NCBI GenBank assembly: GCA_030642545.1
Contig: DAOWNP010000143.1
Coordinates: 1-6,538, forward strand
DNA length: 6,538 nt
From: Desulfobacteraceae bacterium
GTDB taxonomy: Bacteria; Desulfobacterota; Desulfobacteria; Desulfobacterales; DAOWNP01
Direction of reading: 5' to 3'
Numbering within the stretch: position 1 is the stretch's first letter; every line of letters begins with the position of its first letter. Shown here in pieces: positions 1-6,272 of the stretch. Under the pieces are notes generated by a model. The model did no database searches, was not told where the DNA came from, and saw nothing but the letters and a program-made list of their open reading frames with translations. The position numbers and the translations under genes are program-made.

Positions 1-118
1 ACTTTTAATATTATAAAACAATGTTACTTAAAACATATTTTATACTGCTATTTCATCTAATCAGTCAACTATTTTAAAAAATTGCAGACTATTTGATATA
101 GGTTCATGATCAAGGCAT

Positions 119-152
119 AAAAAAAGCTGTGCTTCAGGAGCTGAAACACAGC
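119..152 (-). terminator. Rho-independent terminator downstream of the Crp/Fnr gene
   Basis: Read on the minus strand, arms GCTGTGTTTCAG and CTGAAGCACAGC pair around a 3-nt CTC loop, with one G-U pair, and are followed at once by seven T (119-125). This is a textbook intrinsic terminator for leftward transcription. It lies about 180 bp past the regulator stop codon, with a long palindrome in between. On the plus strand the wobble becomes a C-A mismatch and there is no downstream T run, so it serves the minus strand. Confidence 0.88.
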
Positions 153-320
153 CTTAGGGAACCGGAATGAAATAATCTACCCGCATATCGTGCAGATTTT
201 TTGTTCGTCTTCAAGGCGTGGTAGCAGTTGCATAGTGAACTATACAACTGCTACCGAAACATAGAAGACGGACAAAAGGGCAAGCAGAATGCGTAGATTA
301 TTTTCTGTAAGTTTCCTTAG
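152..320. repeat. Long imperfect palindrome, MITE-like element or structured RNA
   Basis: Nested inverted repeats are arranged around a centre at 237-238. The inner stem is 221-236 with 239-254: 15 of 16 pairs, a 2-nt loop, and the exception becomes G-U on the minus strand. The middle stem is 201-212 with 264-275 (12 pairs, one wobble). The outer stem is 171-180 with 293-302, continued by 183-186 with 289-292. The outermost arms 153-162 and 311-320 pair at 9 of 10 positions. A 6-bp direct repeat, CCTTAG, sits at both ends (152-157 and 315-320) and could be a target-site duplication, although it is partly forced by the inverted ends. There is no ORF inside. Removing the element would place the terminator stem about 15-20 nt after the regulator stop codon, the normal distance, so insertion of a non-autonomous element is the simplest reading. 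A stable leftward-transcribed hairpin RNA is the alternative. Confidence 0.7.
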
Positions 321-332
321 TTAAAGAAAAAA

Positions 333-1001
333 TCAAGATGCTACAGGAGATGACAATGAATAGTGCAGTTTAATATTTTTCCCATTCATTTCAATAACTT
401 TTTCTTTTGCAAGCATATGCAAGAGCCGTGAAAGTGTTTCAGGTGTTATTCCAAGCAGCAAGGCTATCTGTTTCTTGGGGACAGGAAGGGAAAAATTCTT
501 GGAGCCACTGCTTTCGGCAAAATAATCAAAATAATTTAACAAACGTGTACGTGGACATGAAACTGCGAGATCTTTAATGCTATTGATATAAAATTTTTGC
601 CGCAAAGCAAGGTATTTTAACATTTCTATTGCAAATCTATGATGTGTTTGTAACATTTTATCAAATTCAACAGTACTGAATGATAAAACTTCTATTTCTT
701 CTAAAGCCTCAGCGCTAACCGGATAATAACCATTAAACCATAAAACAAGTGCTCCGAATATTTGCCCCGCCTTTATAAAACTGATAGCCACTTCTCTTCC
801 TTCAATGTCAGTTTTATAAAGCTTGATAATACCTGAAGTAAGAAAATAAACTTTTTTACCTGCCTGATCTTCATTGAATATAATTTCTTTTTTTTTAAAT
901 ATTTTAAACCTGCAAACTTCTTCAAGATAACAAAATGTTTTTTTATCAATTTCGCCAAAATAAGAATTTGCAAAAAATAATATTGATTCCTTTTTACTCA
1001 T
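333..1001 (-). CDS. Crp/Fnr-family transcriptional regulator
   Basis: A 222-residue cytoplasmic DNA-binding regulator of normal family length. Residues about 25-105 form the cyclic-nucleotide-binding-like beta barrel (FNEDQAGKKVYFLTSGIIKLY is typical). Residues about 115-145 are the long dimerisation helix. The C-terminal winged helix carries the helix-turn-helix at about 177-197, with E188, S191 and R192 giving the E-x-x-S-R recognition signature shared with FNR-like proteins. Only three cysteines are present (C24, C30, C149) and there is no N-terminal four-cysteine cluster, so it is not a classical Fe-S FNR; its signal is unknown. The ATG is preceded by AAGGA (1008-1012) 6 nt upstream. It lies alone, 266 bp from the DUF4405 gene, and ends before its own terminator. 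HcpR-like, DNR-like or other redox or nitrosative roles are possible, but I cannot assign one. The family is certain; targets including feo are inference. Confidence 0.95.
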   Translation of the reverse strand: MSKKESILFFANSYFGEIDKKTFCYLEEVCRFKIFKKKEIIFNEDQAGKKVYFLTSGIIKLYKTDIEGREVAISFIKAGQIFGALVLWFNGYYPVSAEALEEIEVLSFSTVEFDKMLQTHHRFAIEMLKYLALRQKFYINSIKDLAVSCPRTRLLNYFDYFAESSGSKNFSLPVPKKQIALLLGITPETLSRLLHMLAKEKVIEMNGKNIKLHYSLSSPVAS

Positions 1002-1113
1002 TGTAAATCCTTATGAATTAGTATTTAAAAGAGTTATAATAAACAAAAAAACAACTCGACAGGCTGCCTGCGGAATAGAGATTTTAAATTTCCTCATGCA
1101 ATATAGCCAATAC

Positions 1114-1173
1114 TTTGTAACATCTCTATACAATATATTGTGTATAAAAAACATTGTATTTAGTTTTGTAACA
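1114..1173. promoter_or_regulatory. Candidate operator region upstream of the Crp/Fnr gene
   Basis: Two exact copies of TTTGTAACA (1114-1122 and 1165-1173) lie 51 bp apart, near a whole number of helical turns. Between them is a perfect 12-bp palindrome ACAATATATTGT (1130-1141) and another TTGT motif (1154-1157). TTGT is the usual start of Crp/Fnr-family half-sites, so autoregulation or regulation by a relative is possible. No copy fits the FNR consensus of TTGAT and ATCAA spaced by 4 nt. No promoter for the regulator could be fixed with confidence. Confidence 0.3.
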
Positions 1174-1182
1174 ACCTTCTTC

Positions 1183-1223
1183 TAAGTAACTAAATTAATT
1201 TTTTAAATAATTTAAGTTACTTA
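1183..1223. other. AT-rich stem-loop after the DUF4405 gene
   Basis: TAAGTAACT followed by AAATTA (1183-1197) pairs with 1208-1223, giving 15 base pairs with one bulged base and a 10-nt A/T loop. It lies about 45 nt past the DUF4405 stop codon and could end or stabilise that transcript. It lacks a T run on either strand, so it is not a standard intrinsic terminator. A weaker stem, ACAGC with GCTGT (1240-1259), lies closer to the stop. Confidence 0.5.
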
Positions 1224-1267
1224 TAGAATCGATTTTAGCACAGCTGAGTGGAACGCTGTCGAATATT

Positions 1268-2113
1268 TTACAATTCAGAACTCTTTATTGTATCTCTAAT
1301 TATCTCAAAGATAGCCATTGTATCTATTTTGTTTATTACTGCAATCTTCTTAATTCTTTGGGTTGAATTAGCTTTAACTCCTTTCTTTGACAAGGCTTGT
1401 ATTGTTTCAGTTATATCTAAACCAAAATCAGTACAAACCTCAGAAAGTTTTTTTCTACCAAAACCAGGAGGCGGCCCATCAGAAAAAACAGAATATCCAT
1501 CAGCATCCTGTTTTTGTGTTGCGGGTTTGATAATCTCATACACCTGTTTTGGTGTAAGATTATTTTGCTTTGCAATATCATTAATGGTTTGCATTTCACT
1601 TTCAAAATGAATTCCAGATTGCCTGATCAATTCTATGCTTTTTGAAAGATCAAGCCCAACTCTTCTCGTAAATAGTTTTAAAGAGGATAGCTCTGCATGT
1701 CCATAAGGTGGTTCTCCATATTCAATAGTAGCCGAATCCTTAATTGATTCACTAATATTCAGTATAGTACTCATTGGGAAAATATAAAAATAAGTCCCAA
1801 TAGCAACAATAAAGGTAAGCATCAAAGCAATATTAAAATTTACAGTAAAAACTTTCAACTGTTTTGCTTTGTTTTTTAAACTAACTGTTATTGGTTTCCA
1901 ATTATAATAAATGTGCAGAAACCCGGCCAGCAAAAAAAGAATGCCTAAATTGAGATGTAACTCACTCCATCTGGTTTTGCTTAAGCCCCACAGACTCCAA
2001 TTTGACCAATATGCCACTCTGCCATGCGGCACAATATAAAGTATTACACTCGTCAAAATGCAAAGCACAAATGAAATTAACATAGTTAATGATGTGATTT
2101 TCCGGATATTCAT
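1268..2113 (-). CDS. DUF4405-type membrane protein with duplicated C-terminal helical domain
   Basis: 281 residues. Three hydrophobic segments (about 7-29, 52-70 and 92-113) form an N-terminal membrane part. A soluble tail follows that I infer to be cytoplasmic. H53 and H67 lie 14 residues apart at the two ends of the second segment and H30 ends the first, a spacing that recalls heme-ligating helices of small cytochrome b-like proteins. Heme binding is inference; DUF4405 has no settled function. The tail holds two related copies, about 138-196 and 217-274. They share the pattern G-L-D-(L/I)-x-x-(S/T)-I, then (S/K)-G-(I/V), then I-x-x-I-A-x-x-N, then (Y/F)-E-I-I, with about 20 residues between copies. 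The ATG has GGAG at 2124-2127, 10 nt upstream. It is not tightly coupled to its neighbours (161 bp upstream, 266 bp downstream), so it may have its own promoter, though none stands out. A role in electron transfer linked to iron handling is possible but unproven. Confidence 0.8.
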   Translation of the reverse strand: MNIRKITSLTMLISFVLCILTSVILYIVPHGRVAYWSNWSLWGLSKTRWSELHLNLGILFLLAGFLHIYYNWKPITVSLKNKAKQLKVFTVNFNIALMLTFIVAIGTYFYIFPMSTILNISESIKDSATIEYGEPPYGHAELSSLKLFTRRVGLDLSKSIELIRQSGIHFESEMQTINDIAKQNNLTPKQVYEIIKPATQKQDADGYSVFSDGPPPGFGRKKLSEVCTDFGLDITETIQALSKKGVKANSTQRIKKIAVINKIDTMAIFEIIRDTIKSSEL

Positions 2114-2148
2114 AGGTATTTATCTCCAATATCATTTTTTTAGTAACA

Positions 2149-2163
2149 CAAATTGTTGATTTG
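2149..2163. promoter_or_regulatory. Small inverted repeat upstream of the DUF4405 gene
   Basis: CAAAT and ATTTG form perfect 5-bp arms around a 5-nt centre, about 35-50 bp upstream of the DUF4405 start codon. The position suits an operator, but the repeat is short and AT-rich DNA yields such arms by chance. The rest of the 161-bp gap (2114-2274) shows no clear terminator or promoter. Confidence 0.2.
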
Positions 2164-2274
2164 ACACCAGGCGTCTGCTTCACCAACTGCTATAAACAAC
2201 GTGGCTTTTGAGGCTTTTTTGCAAAAGATATGACGATTTTTAGGCACATGAACAAAACAGATTCTCCCCTTAGA

Positions 2275-2898
2275 TTACTGTTTCGCATTTATTATGATTT
2301 TGGCAAGTTTTGCCCCATAGTCCCAATCAGCCTGTTTCCCTTTTCCGGCTTTCTGCAGGTAAATCTCAAGTCCAACATAGGTATAATTAGCTGATTCCCA
2401 GACAGAACCAGGAATAATCGTATGACAAACAGGAAAACTACTTGATGATGAAACAGGTTCCTTTGGAGAAACATCTGTAATTTTAAATAACCGTACAGCC
2501 TGTGAATCTTCAGAAAAATTTATTTTACTTTTATTCAGAGTTTTTTCAATCATCTCCAACATGTAGTCATCATTGCAGAAAATATCTGCACACCGGCCGG
2601 ATTCATTAATACCGGTATGCAGATCAATCATCAGATCAATTTTATTTTTTACCTGTTGATGAAGCTGCAGGTAAATTTCTCTATGAAAGGTACTATAATA
2701 ATATCCCCTCCTGTTAAATGATTCCTGCTGTGGTAAACCCTGATCAATTTGAACAGTCCTGATATCGGTTTCAGGTAAAATTGCTGCTACCTGCTTCCCA
2801 AAATCAAGCTCCTTTTTATGAATACCAATAACAAGCCCCGTACAAATATCTGCAGAGTTAACCAATCCATTCATAGGCTTCCATAGCTGCAGGATCAC
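2275..2898 (-). CDS. Aspartoacylase/succinylglutamate desuccinylase-like zinc hydrolase (M14 fold)
   Basis: A 207-residue soluble protein with the signature of the AstE/AspA branch of M14 metallohydrolases, which cleave acyl or amide bonds using zinc. GIHKKE supplies ligands H27 and E30, IDLHTG supplies the third ligand H94, FNRR (N62, R63) matches the substrate-binding N-R motif, and GLEIY places a candidate catalytic glutamate at E178. The active site therefore looks complete. It is shorter than typical AstE or AspA (about 300 residues or more) and lacks the C-terminal beta domain. The substrate is unknown. The start is ambiguous. GTG at 2898 has AAGGA about 10 nt upstream and overlaps feoC by 41 nt. 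The in-frame ATG at 2874 has a weak GGAAG about 3 nt upstream and overlaps by 17 nt, giving 199 residues; both keep the whole catalytic core. The overlap implies translational coupling to feoC, making it the last gene of the feo operon. Family is fairly sure; function in iron uptake is not. Confidence 0.8.
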   Translation of the reverse strand: MILQLWKPMNGLVNSADICTGLVIGIHKKELDFGKQVAAILPETDIRTVQIDQGLPQQESFNRRGYYYSTFHREIYLQLHQQVKNKIDLMIDLHTGINESGRCADIFCNDDYMLEMIEKTLNKSKINFSEDSQAVRLFKITDVSPKEPVSSSSSFPVCHTIIPGSVWESANYTYVGLEIYLQKAGKGKQADWDYGAKLAKIIINAKQ

Positions 2899-3091
2899 AC
2901 TTGCAACATCCTTTCTGACATACAGGATTACTGTTGTATTTCTTTAGTTTACCCTTACTTGTCCACATATTCAGCATAGGAACAACAGTATCTGTTTCCA
3001 TTCTGAAATGGATTGCTATGTCCCGAAGGGAGACAATTTTTCGCTCTATTTTTCGCTCTATTAGATACCTCTTTATTTCAATAGGTGTCAT
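2858..3091 (-). CDS. feoC: FeoC-like winged-helix protein of ferrous iron transport
   Basis: 77 residues, the usual FeoC size. The N-terminal two thirds form the winged-helix pattern: IKRYL, then VSLRDIAIHF, then a recognition region METDTVVPMLNMWTSKGKLKKY. The wing is followed by four clustered cysteines, C58, C62, C63 and C65, in the region where FeoC proteins carry cysteines reported to bind an oxygen-sensitive Fe-S cluster. The spacing (C-x3-C-C-x-C) differs from the enteric form and there is no later cysteine. FeoC family members bind FeoB and may protect or regulate it; DNA binding is debated. The ATG has GAGGA 4 nt upstream, and feoB stops 15 nt before it. A tetrapeptide I-E-R-K is duplicated at residues 11-18 by an exact 12-bp tandem repeat (see separate entry). 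The 3' end overlaps the hydrolase gene. Confidence 0.82.
   Translation of the reverse strand: MTPIEIKRYLIERKIERKIVSLRDIAIHFRMETDTVVPMLNMWTSKGKLKKYNSNPVCQKGCCKCDPAAMEAYEWIG
3037..3060 (-). repeat. Exact 12-bp tandem duplication within feoC
   Basis: TTTTTCGCTCTA occurs twice in direct succession (3037-3048 and 3049-3060, plus strand). It is in frame and doubles I-E-R-K near the end of the first helix of FeoC. With one copy the spacing from RYL to VSL would match ordinary FeoC proteins, so the extra copy looks like a recent slippage event that lengthens the helix 1 to helix 2 junction by four charged residues. Confidence 0.85.
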
Positions 3092-3106
3092 AAAATCCTC
3101 ACAGGC

Positions 3107-5425
3107 TTATGTTATTGCCCTTGCACCTGAAGCAAATGCTAATTCTGCCTGATCTTTGGCGCCAATCATTTTCATTATTGCAAAAACAACAATAAAAGAA
3201 ATCAGGATTGCAACAATCCACAACATAGAGCTTGTTGAATGACTCGCAAATGTAGCTGTTTGATAGAACATAACTGAAACAGAATAAGCCATGTAAGTCG
3301 TCCAGAAACCAGCAAACAGTGTCCATTTTAGATTAGTTTCCCTATAAACCGCGGCAATAGCAGCAGCACACGGAAAATAAAGCAGAATAAAAAGTAAATA
3401 TGCAAAAGCAGCCACCTTGGTACCAAACAAATTAACCATAGAACCAAAAGTTCCTTCACTAACCTCCTGCTCTTCTGCAGCTGTAGATATATTATCTATA
3501 TCACCTACTGAAATACCAAGGGGATCAAGAAATGTCCCGGTTAAAGCAAACAGGTTGGCAGGAATGCTGGCAAAAGATTCACCAATTCCACCCCAAAAGT
3601 CAAACTCTTTTTCGTCTGCTGCAGCACTGTCCATTCTTCCGTACAGGGAGTCAAGCGTACCAACAACTGCTTCTTTAGCAAAAATTCCGGTAAATACACC
3701 AACTGTAGCCGGCCAGTTATCATCAGTAACACCAAATGGTTTGAGTACAGGCGTAATAGACTTGCTGATTGATGCAAGAGCTGATTTTTCACTATCTTCA
3801 TTGCCAAAAGTACCATCAGTACCAAGAGAGTTGAGAAAAGCAAGTACCACAATAACCGGAATCAACACTTTGCCTGCTTTGAACAAAAAGGTTGTTAACC
3901 TGTCATAAGTGGAAAGAAGAACCGATTTTACTGTTGGTAAATGGTAAGGAGGAAGCTCCATAACAAAGGGAGTTATTTCACCTTTAAGCAGAGTATGCTT
4001 CAGTACCAGACCGGTTATGACTGCACAGCCTATACCGATAAGATAAAGCAGAAATACCAGAGTCTGACCACCTGTAGGAAAAAAAGCTGCGGCAAAAAGG
4101 ACATAAACCGGCAGCCGTGCACCACATGACATAAATGGATTCATCATAATAGTCAAAGTACGGTCACGTTCATTTTCCAGTGTTCTGGTCGCCATTATAG
4201 CAGGAACATTACAGCCAAATCCGATTAGCATGGGGATAAAAGATTTCCCCGGCAGACCAATAACACGCATAAAACGATCCATAACAAAAGCTGCTCTTGC
4301 CATATATCCTGAGTCTTCAAGAAAAGATAGAAAAAGAAACATAAAACCAATAGGCGGGATAAAAGTAGCCATAGTCTGGATACTGCCTCCAAGACCACCC
4401 GCGAGAACAGTTACCAGCCATACAGGTGCATGCATGAATTCAAGAATTTTTCCAAAGCCATCCACAAAAATGGTGCCGGCAAAGATATCAAAAAAATCAA
4501 TAAAAGCACCACCAAGATTAATGGTAAACATAAACATCAAATACATTGTCACAAGAAAAATAGGAATACCAAAAATACGGTTTAAGACTACTTTGTCTAT
4601 TTTGTCTGAAAAAGAATCACTTGCCTGCCCTGTTTTTTTGATCGTGTCTTTGGTCAGCCAGTTGATAAATTCATAACGGGCAGAGGCTATAATAATGTCA
4701 GCTTCGTCATCTAATTTATCCTCTATGGTTTTCTGTAATTGTGTCGTTTTTACAAGTATATCATTATTAACCATTGTCACTGTAAGTTCATCATTTTCAA
4801 GCAGCTTTAGTGCCATCCAGTCTGGCTCATAATTTCTAACATCAGCCACTTTCTGAACAAAAGGTATCAATTCAGCAAGTGCTTCCTGTATTTCAACCGG
4901 ATAGGAGATATTGACAGTTGACTGTTTTTTTTCAGATGCTGCTTTGTTGATAGCATCTTTAAGCTTTACAATTCCCTGATTTTTGGAAAGAACAAGAGGA
5001 ATAACAGGACAACCTAACTGCCTGCTTAATCCATCTACATCAATTTTTATTTGCCGCTCTTTGGCAATATCCATCATATTAAGTGCAATCAGAATGGGTA
5101 CCCGCATTTCAAGAAGCTGGGTTGTTAGATATAAATTTCTCTCTATATTAGAAGCATCAACAATATTTATAATAAGATCTGCTTCTCCAGAAAGAACATA
5201 ATCTCTGGCCACCTCTTCATCCACTGAAGCAGCAGAAAGAGAATAGATACCGGGTGTGTCAACAACCTCAATTTGGTCTCCTTCGTGCTGGTAAGAACCT
5301 GTTTTACGATCTACAGTAACTCCAGGCCAATTTCCAACCCTTTGTTTTGCTCCGGTCAGGGAATTGAATAATGTTGTTTTTCCGCAATTGGGATTACCAA
5401 CTACACCAATAGTAAAATTACTCAT
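3107..5425 (-). CDS. feoB: Ferrous iron transporter FeoB
   Basis: 772 residues, full length for the family. This inner-membrane Fe(II) permease has an N-terminal G-protein domain. G1 is GNPNCGKT (10-17), the G2 threonine is T37 in GVTVDRK, G3 is DTPG (56-59), G4 is NMMD (116-119), and G5 lies near the VLSKN segment (145-149). A helical GDI-like linker (about 165-265) follows. The membrane core from about 283 onward has the two Gate regions: GFGCNVPAIMATRTLE with C405, MSCGARLPVY with C434, and later GIFAKEAVVGTLDSLYG. FPCAAAIAAVY carries C686. These three cysteines correspond to positions proposed to line the pore in characterised FeoB proteins. The chosen start is the ATG at 5425, which has AAGGAG about 9 nt upstream and begins MSNFTIGVVG. 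An in-frame TTG at 5446 lies inside feoA and is less likely. The gene starts 4 nt after feoA and ends 15 nt before feoC. No frameshift or missing key residue is visible. Confidence 0.98.
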   Translation of the reverse strand: MSNFTIGVVGNPNCGKTTLFNSLTGAKQRVGNWPGVTVDRKTGSYQHEGDQIEVVDTPGIYSLSAASVDEEVARDYVLSGEADLIINIVDASNIERNLYLTTQLLEMRVPILIALNMMDIAKERQIKIDVDGLSRQLGCPVIPLVLSKNQGIVKLKDAINKAASEKKQSTVNISYPVEIQEALAELIPFVQKVADVRNYEPDWMALKLLENDELTVTMVNNDILVKTTQLQKTIEDKLDDEADIIIASARYEFINWLTKDTIKKTGQASDSFSDKIDKVVLNRIFGIPIFLVTMYLMFMFTINLGGAFIDFFDIFAGTIFVDGFGKILEFMHAPVWLVTVLAGGLGGSIQTMATFIPPIGFMFLFLSFLEDSGYMARAAFVMDRFMRVIGLPGKSFIPMLIGFGCNVPAIMATRTLENERDRTLTIMMNPFMSCGARLPVYVLFAAAFFPTGGQTLVFLLYLIGIGCAVITGLVLKHTLLKGEITPFVMELPPYHLPTVKSVLLSTYDRLTTFLFKAGKVLIPVIVVLAFLNSLGTDGTFGNEDSEKSALASISKSITPVLKPFGVTDDNWPATVGVFTGIFAKEAVVGTLDSLYGRMDSAAADEKEFDFWGGIGESFASIPANLFALTGTFLDPLGISVGDIDNISTAAEEQEVSEGTFGSMVNLFGTKVAAFAYLLFILLYFPCAAAIAAVYRETNLKWTLFAGFWTTYMAYSVSVMFYQTATFASHSTSSMLWIVAILISFIVVFAIMKMIGAKDQAELAFASGARAIT

Positions 5426-5429
5426 TTTT

Positions 5430-5663
5430 TTATACTCCTTCCACAAAAAGTGCAGCTGCTTCGTCTTTGCGAAGGCTTAAATTATAGCCTCTTACTTCAA
5501 TCCCAACCGGATCCCCCATAGGAGCAATACGATTTATTGTAAATTCAATACCCTTGGTAAGCCCCATAGCCATAAGTTTTTTCCGGTACTTCACAAGTCC
5601 TTTTTCAAATCCGGTAACCCTGCCCTTGTCACCTACAGACATATCAGCTAATCTGTGTGTCAT
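5430..5663 (-). CDS. feoA: FeoA protein, second copy, adjacent to feoB
   Basis: 77 residues, a single SH3-like FeoA domain covering the whole protein. The conserved run from RKKLMAMGL (27-35) through KGIEFTINRIAPMGDPVGIEV to the closing NLSLRKDEAAAL is canonical. FeoA is a small cytosolic protein thought to bind FeoB and modulate transport. The ATG is preceded by GGAG 6 nt upstream. It lies 3 nt after the first feoA and 4 nt before feoB, so all three are surely co-transcribed. Of the two copies this is the closer match to ordinary FeoA. Confidence 0.96.
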   Translation of the reverse strand: MTHRLADMSVGDKGRVTGFEKGLVKYRKKLMAMGLTKGIEFTINRIAPMGDPVGIEVRGYNLSLRKDEAAALFVEGV

Positions 5664-5666
5664 AAT

Positions 5667-5930
5667 TTACTCCTCTTTTATAACATGTATTTTAAGTGCC
5701 ATACCACCACCAAGCATATAGCGGTTATTTTCCTTGGAAATTAATACAGCTCCTTTTTGTTGGCACTGTATAACTTCAATAACATCATCCACCTGAATCC
5801 CCATACCAAGCAGTCTCTCATGAATATTCCTCCCACGGCGTACAGATACAATCCGAACTTTTTCATCCTCTTTTGCCATAGAAAGCGGAAAGGAAGGCTG
5901 GGAAGATTTTTGATGTTTTTCCTGTTTCAT
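5667..5930 (-). CDS. feoA: FeoA-domain protein, first copy, first gene of the feo operon
   Basis: 87 residues. A polar, lysine- and glutamine-rich extension (1-14) precedes a FeoA/SH3-like domain: PLSMAKEDEKVRIVSV, then RNIHERLLGMGIQVDDVIEVI, then KGAVLISKENNRYMLGGGMALKIHVI. RLLGMGI corresponds to the KL-x-x-MGL motif of FeoA and the GGGMALKI strand closes the barrel. It is clearly diverged from the second copy, so this is an old paralogue pair rather than a fresh duplication. The ATG is chosen because AAGGA lies about 12 nt upstream; the internal M18 has no such site. Two FeoA proteins ahead of FeoB may act as a pair on the transporter. One could instead serve in regulation; the sequence does not decide this. 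Confidence 0.9.
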   Translation of the reverse strand: MKQEKHQKSSQPSFPLSMAKEDEKVRIVSVRRGRNIHERLLGMGIQVDDVIEVIQCQQKGAVLISKENNRYMLGGGMALKIHVIKEE

Positions 5931-6190
5931 AATGCAAATTTTCCTTTTTTTAAAAGCTTTTTAGTTCTACAATTATTTAGATTATTCAAGAAAAACTTTT
6001 ATAGATTTATCATTTAAAATATTCCCATATAAACAATACTGATTAAGCACTTATACCAAAATTTGAATATCTACTATAAAACAGTTGAGCTTTACGACTT
6101 AACTTTTAAAGGTGAAAGACCATAAGCCTCTAATTATTTTATTAGATGACTCTAACCCATTAAGAGTTCTTTTATTTGCATATTATATTC
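5931..6190 (-). promoter_or_regulatory. Probable 5' leader and promoter region of the feo operon
   Basis: About 250 bp of non-coding AT-rich DNA precede the first feoA. Read leftward, a perfect -10 hexamer TATAAT lies at 6182-6187 with a poor -35. A TTGACA at 6195-6200 is also present but sits only 7 nt from that -10. Either could start a transcript with a leader of roughly 230-250 nt. Hairpins inside it include TCTAAT/ATTAGA (6129-6146), ACTCT/AGAGT (6149-6167), and a GGT-GAAAG-ACC mini-stem near 6111-6121. I see no convincing Fur box and no match to the known nickel-cobalt/iron, manganese or cyclic-di-GMP riboswitch cores. Regulation is therefore unresolved. Confidence 0.35.
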
Positions 6191-6197
6191 TTTTTGT

Positions 6198-6215
6198 CAA
6201 GTTTTTTTAAACTTG
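6198..6215. promoter_or_regulatory. Inverted repeat overlapping a TTGACA promoter-like hexamer
   Basis: CAAGTTT and AAACTTG form perfect 7-bp arms around four T. On the minus strand the left edge overlaps the TTGACA at 6195-6200. The site could be an operator for the feo promoter. It could also be a rightward terminator-like hairpin, but no gene on the plus strand would use it. Confidence 0.35.
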
Positions 6216-6272
6216 TATATGATGAAACCAGTTCAAGGCAAAAATTAATTTAACCTCAGGCATACCCAATTG

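Noticed and set aside
93..113. TTGAT and ATCAA half-sites resembling an FNR box
   Set aside because: The half-sites are 11 nt apart instead of 4 and lie downstream of all genes, beyond the terminator.
1248..1610. Plus-strand open frame of 120 codons antisense to the DUF4405 gene
   Set aside because: It is a shadow of the real minus-strand gene, with no supporting motif.
3417..3908. Plus-strand open frame of 163 codons antisense to feoB
   Set aside because: It mirrors the conserved feoB coding sequence; there is no family resemblance and no sensible gene context.
5426..5446. Upstream TTG start giving FeoB seven extra residues
   Set aside because: It overlaps the feoA end, and the extra codons contain the AAGGAG ribosome binding site that serves the ATG at 5425.
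5757..6017. Plus-strand open frame of 86 codons
   Set aside because: It lies antisense over feoA and its ribosome binding region, has no recognisable domain and an AT-driven composition.
6080..6125. Metal or second-messenger riboswitch
   Set aside because: Short stems are present, but the conserved cores of nickel-cobalt/iron, manganese and cyclic-di-GMP riboswitches are not recognisable.
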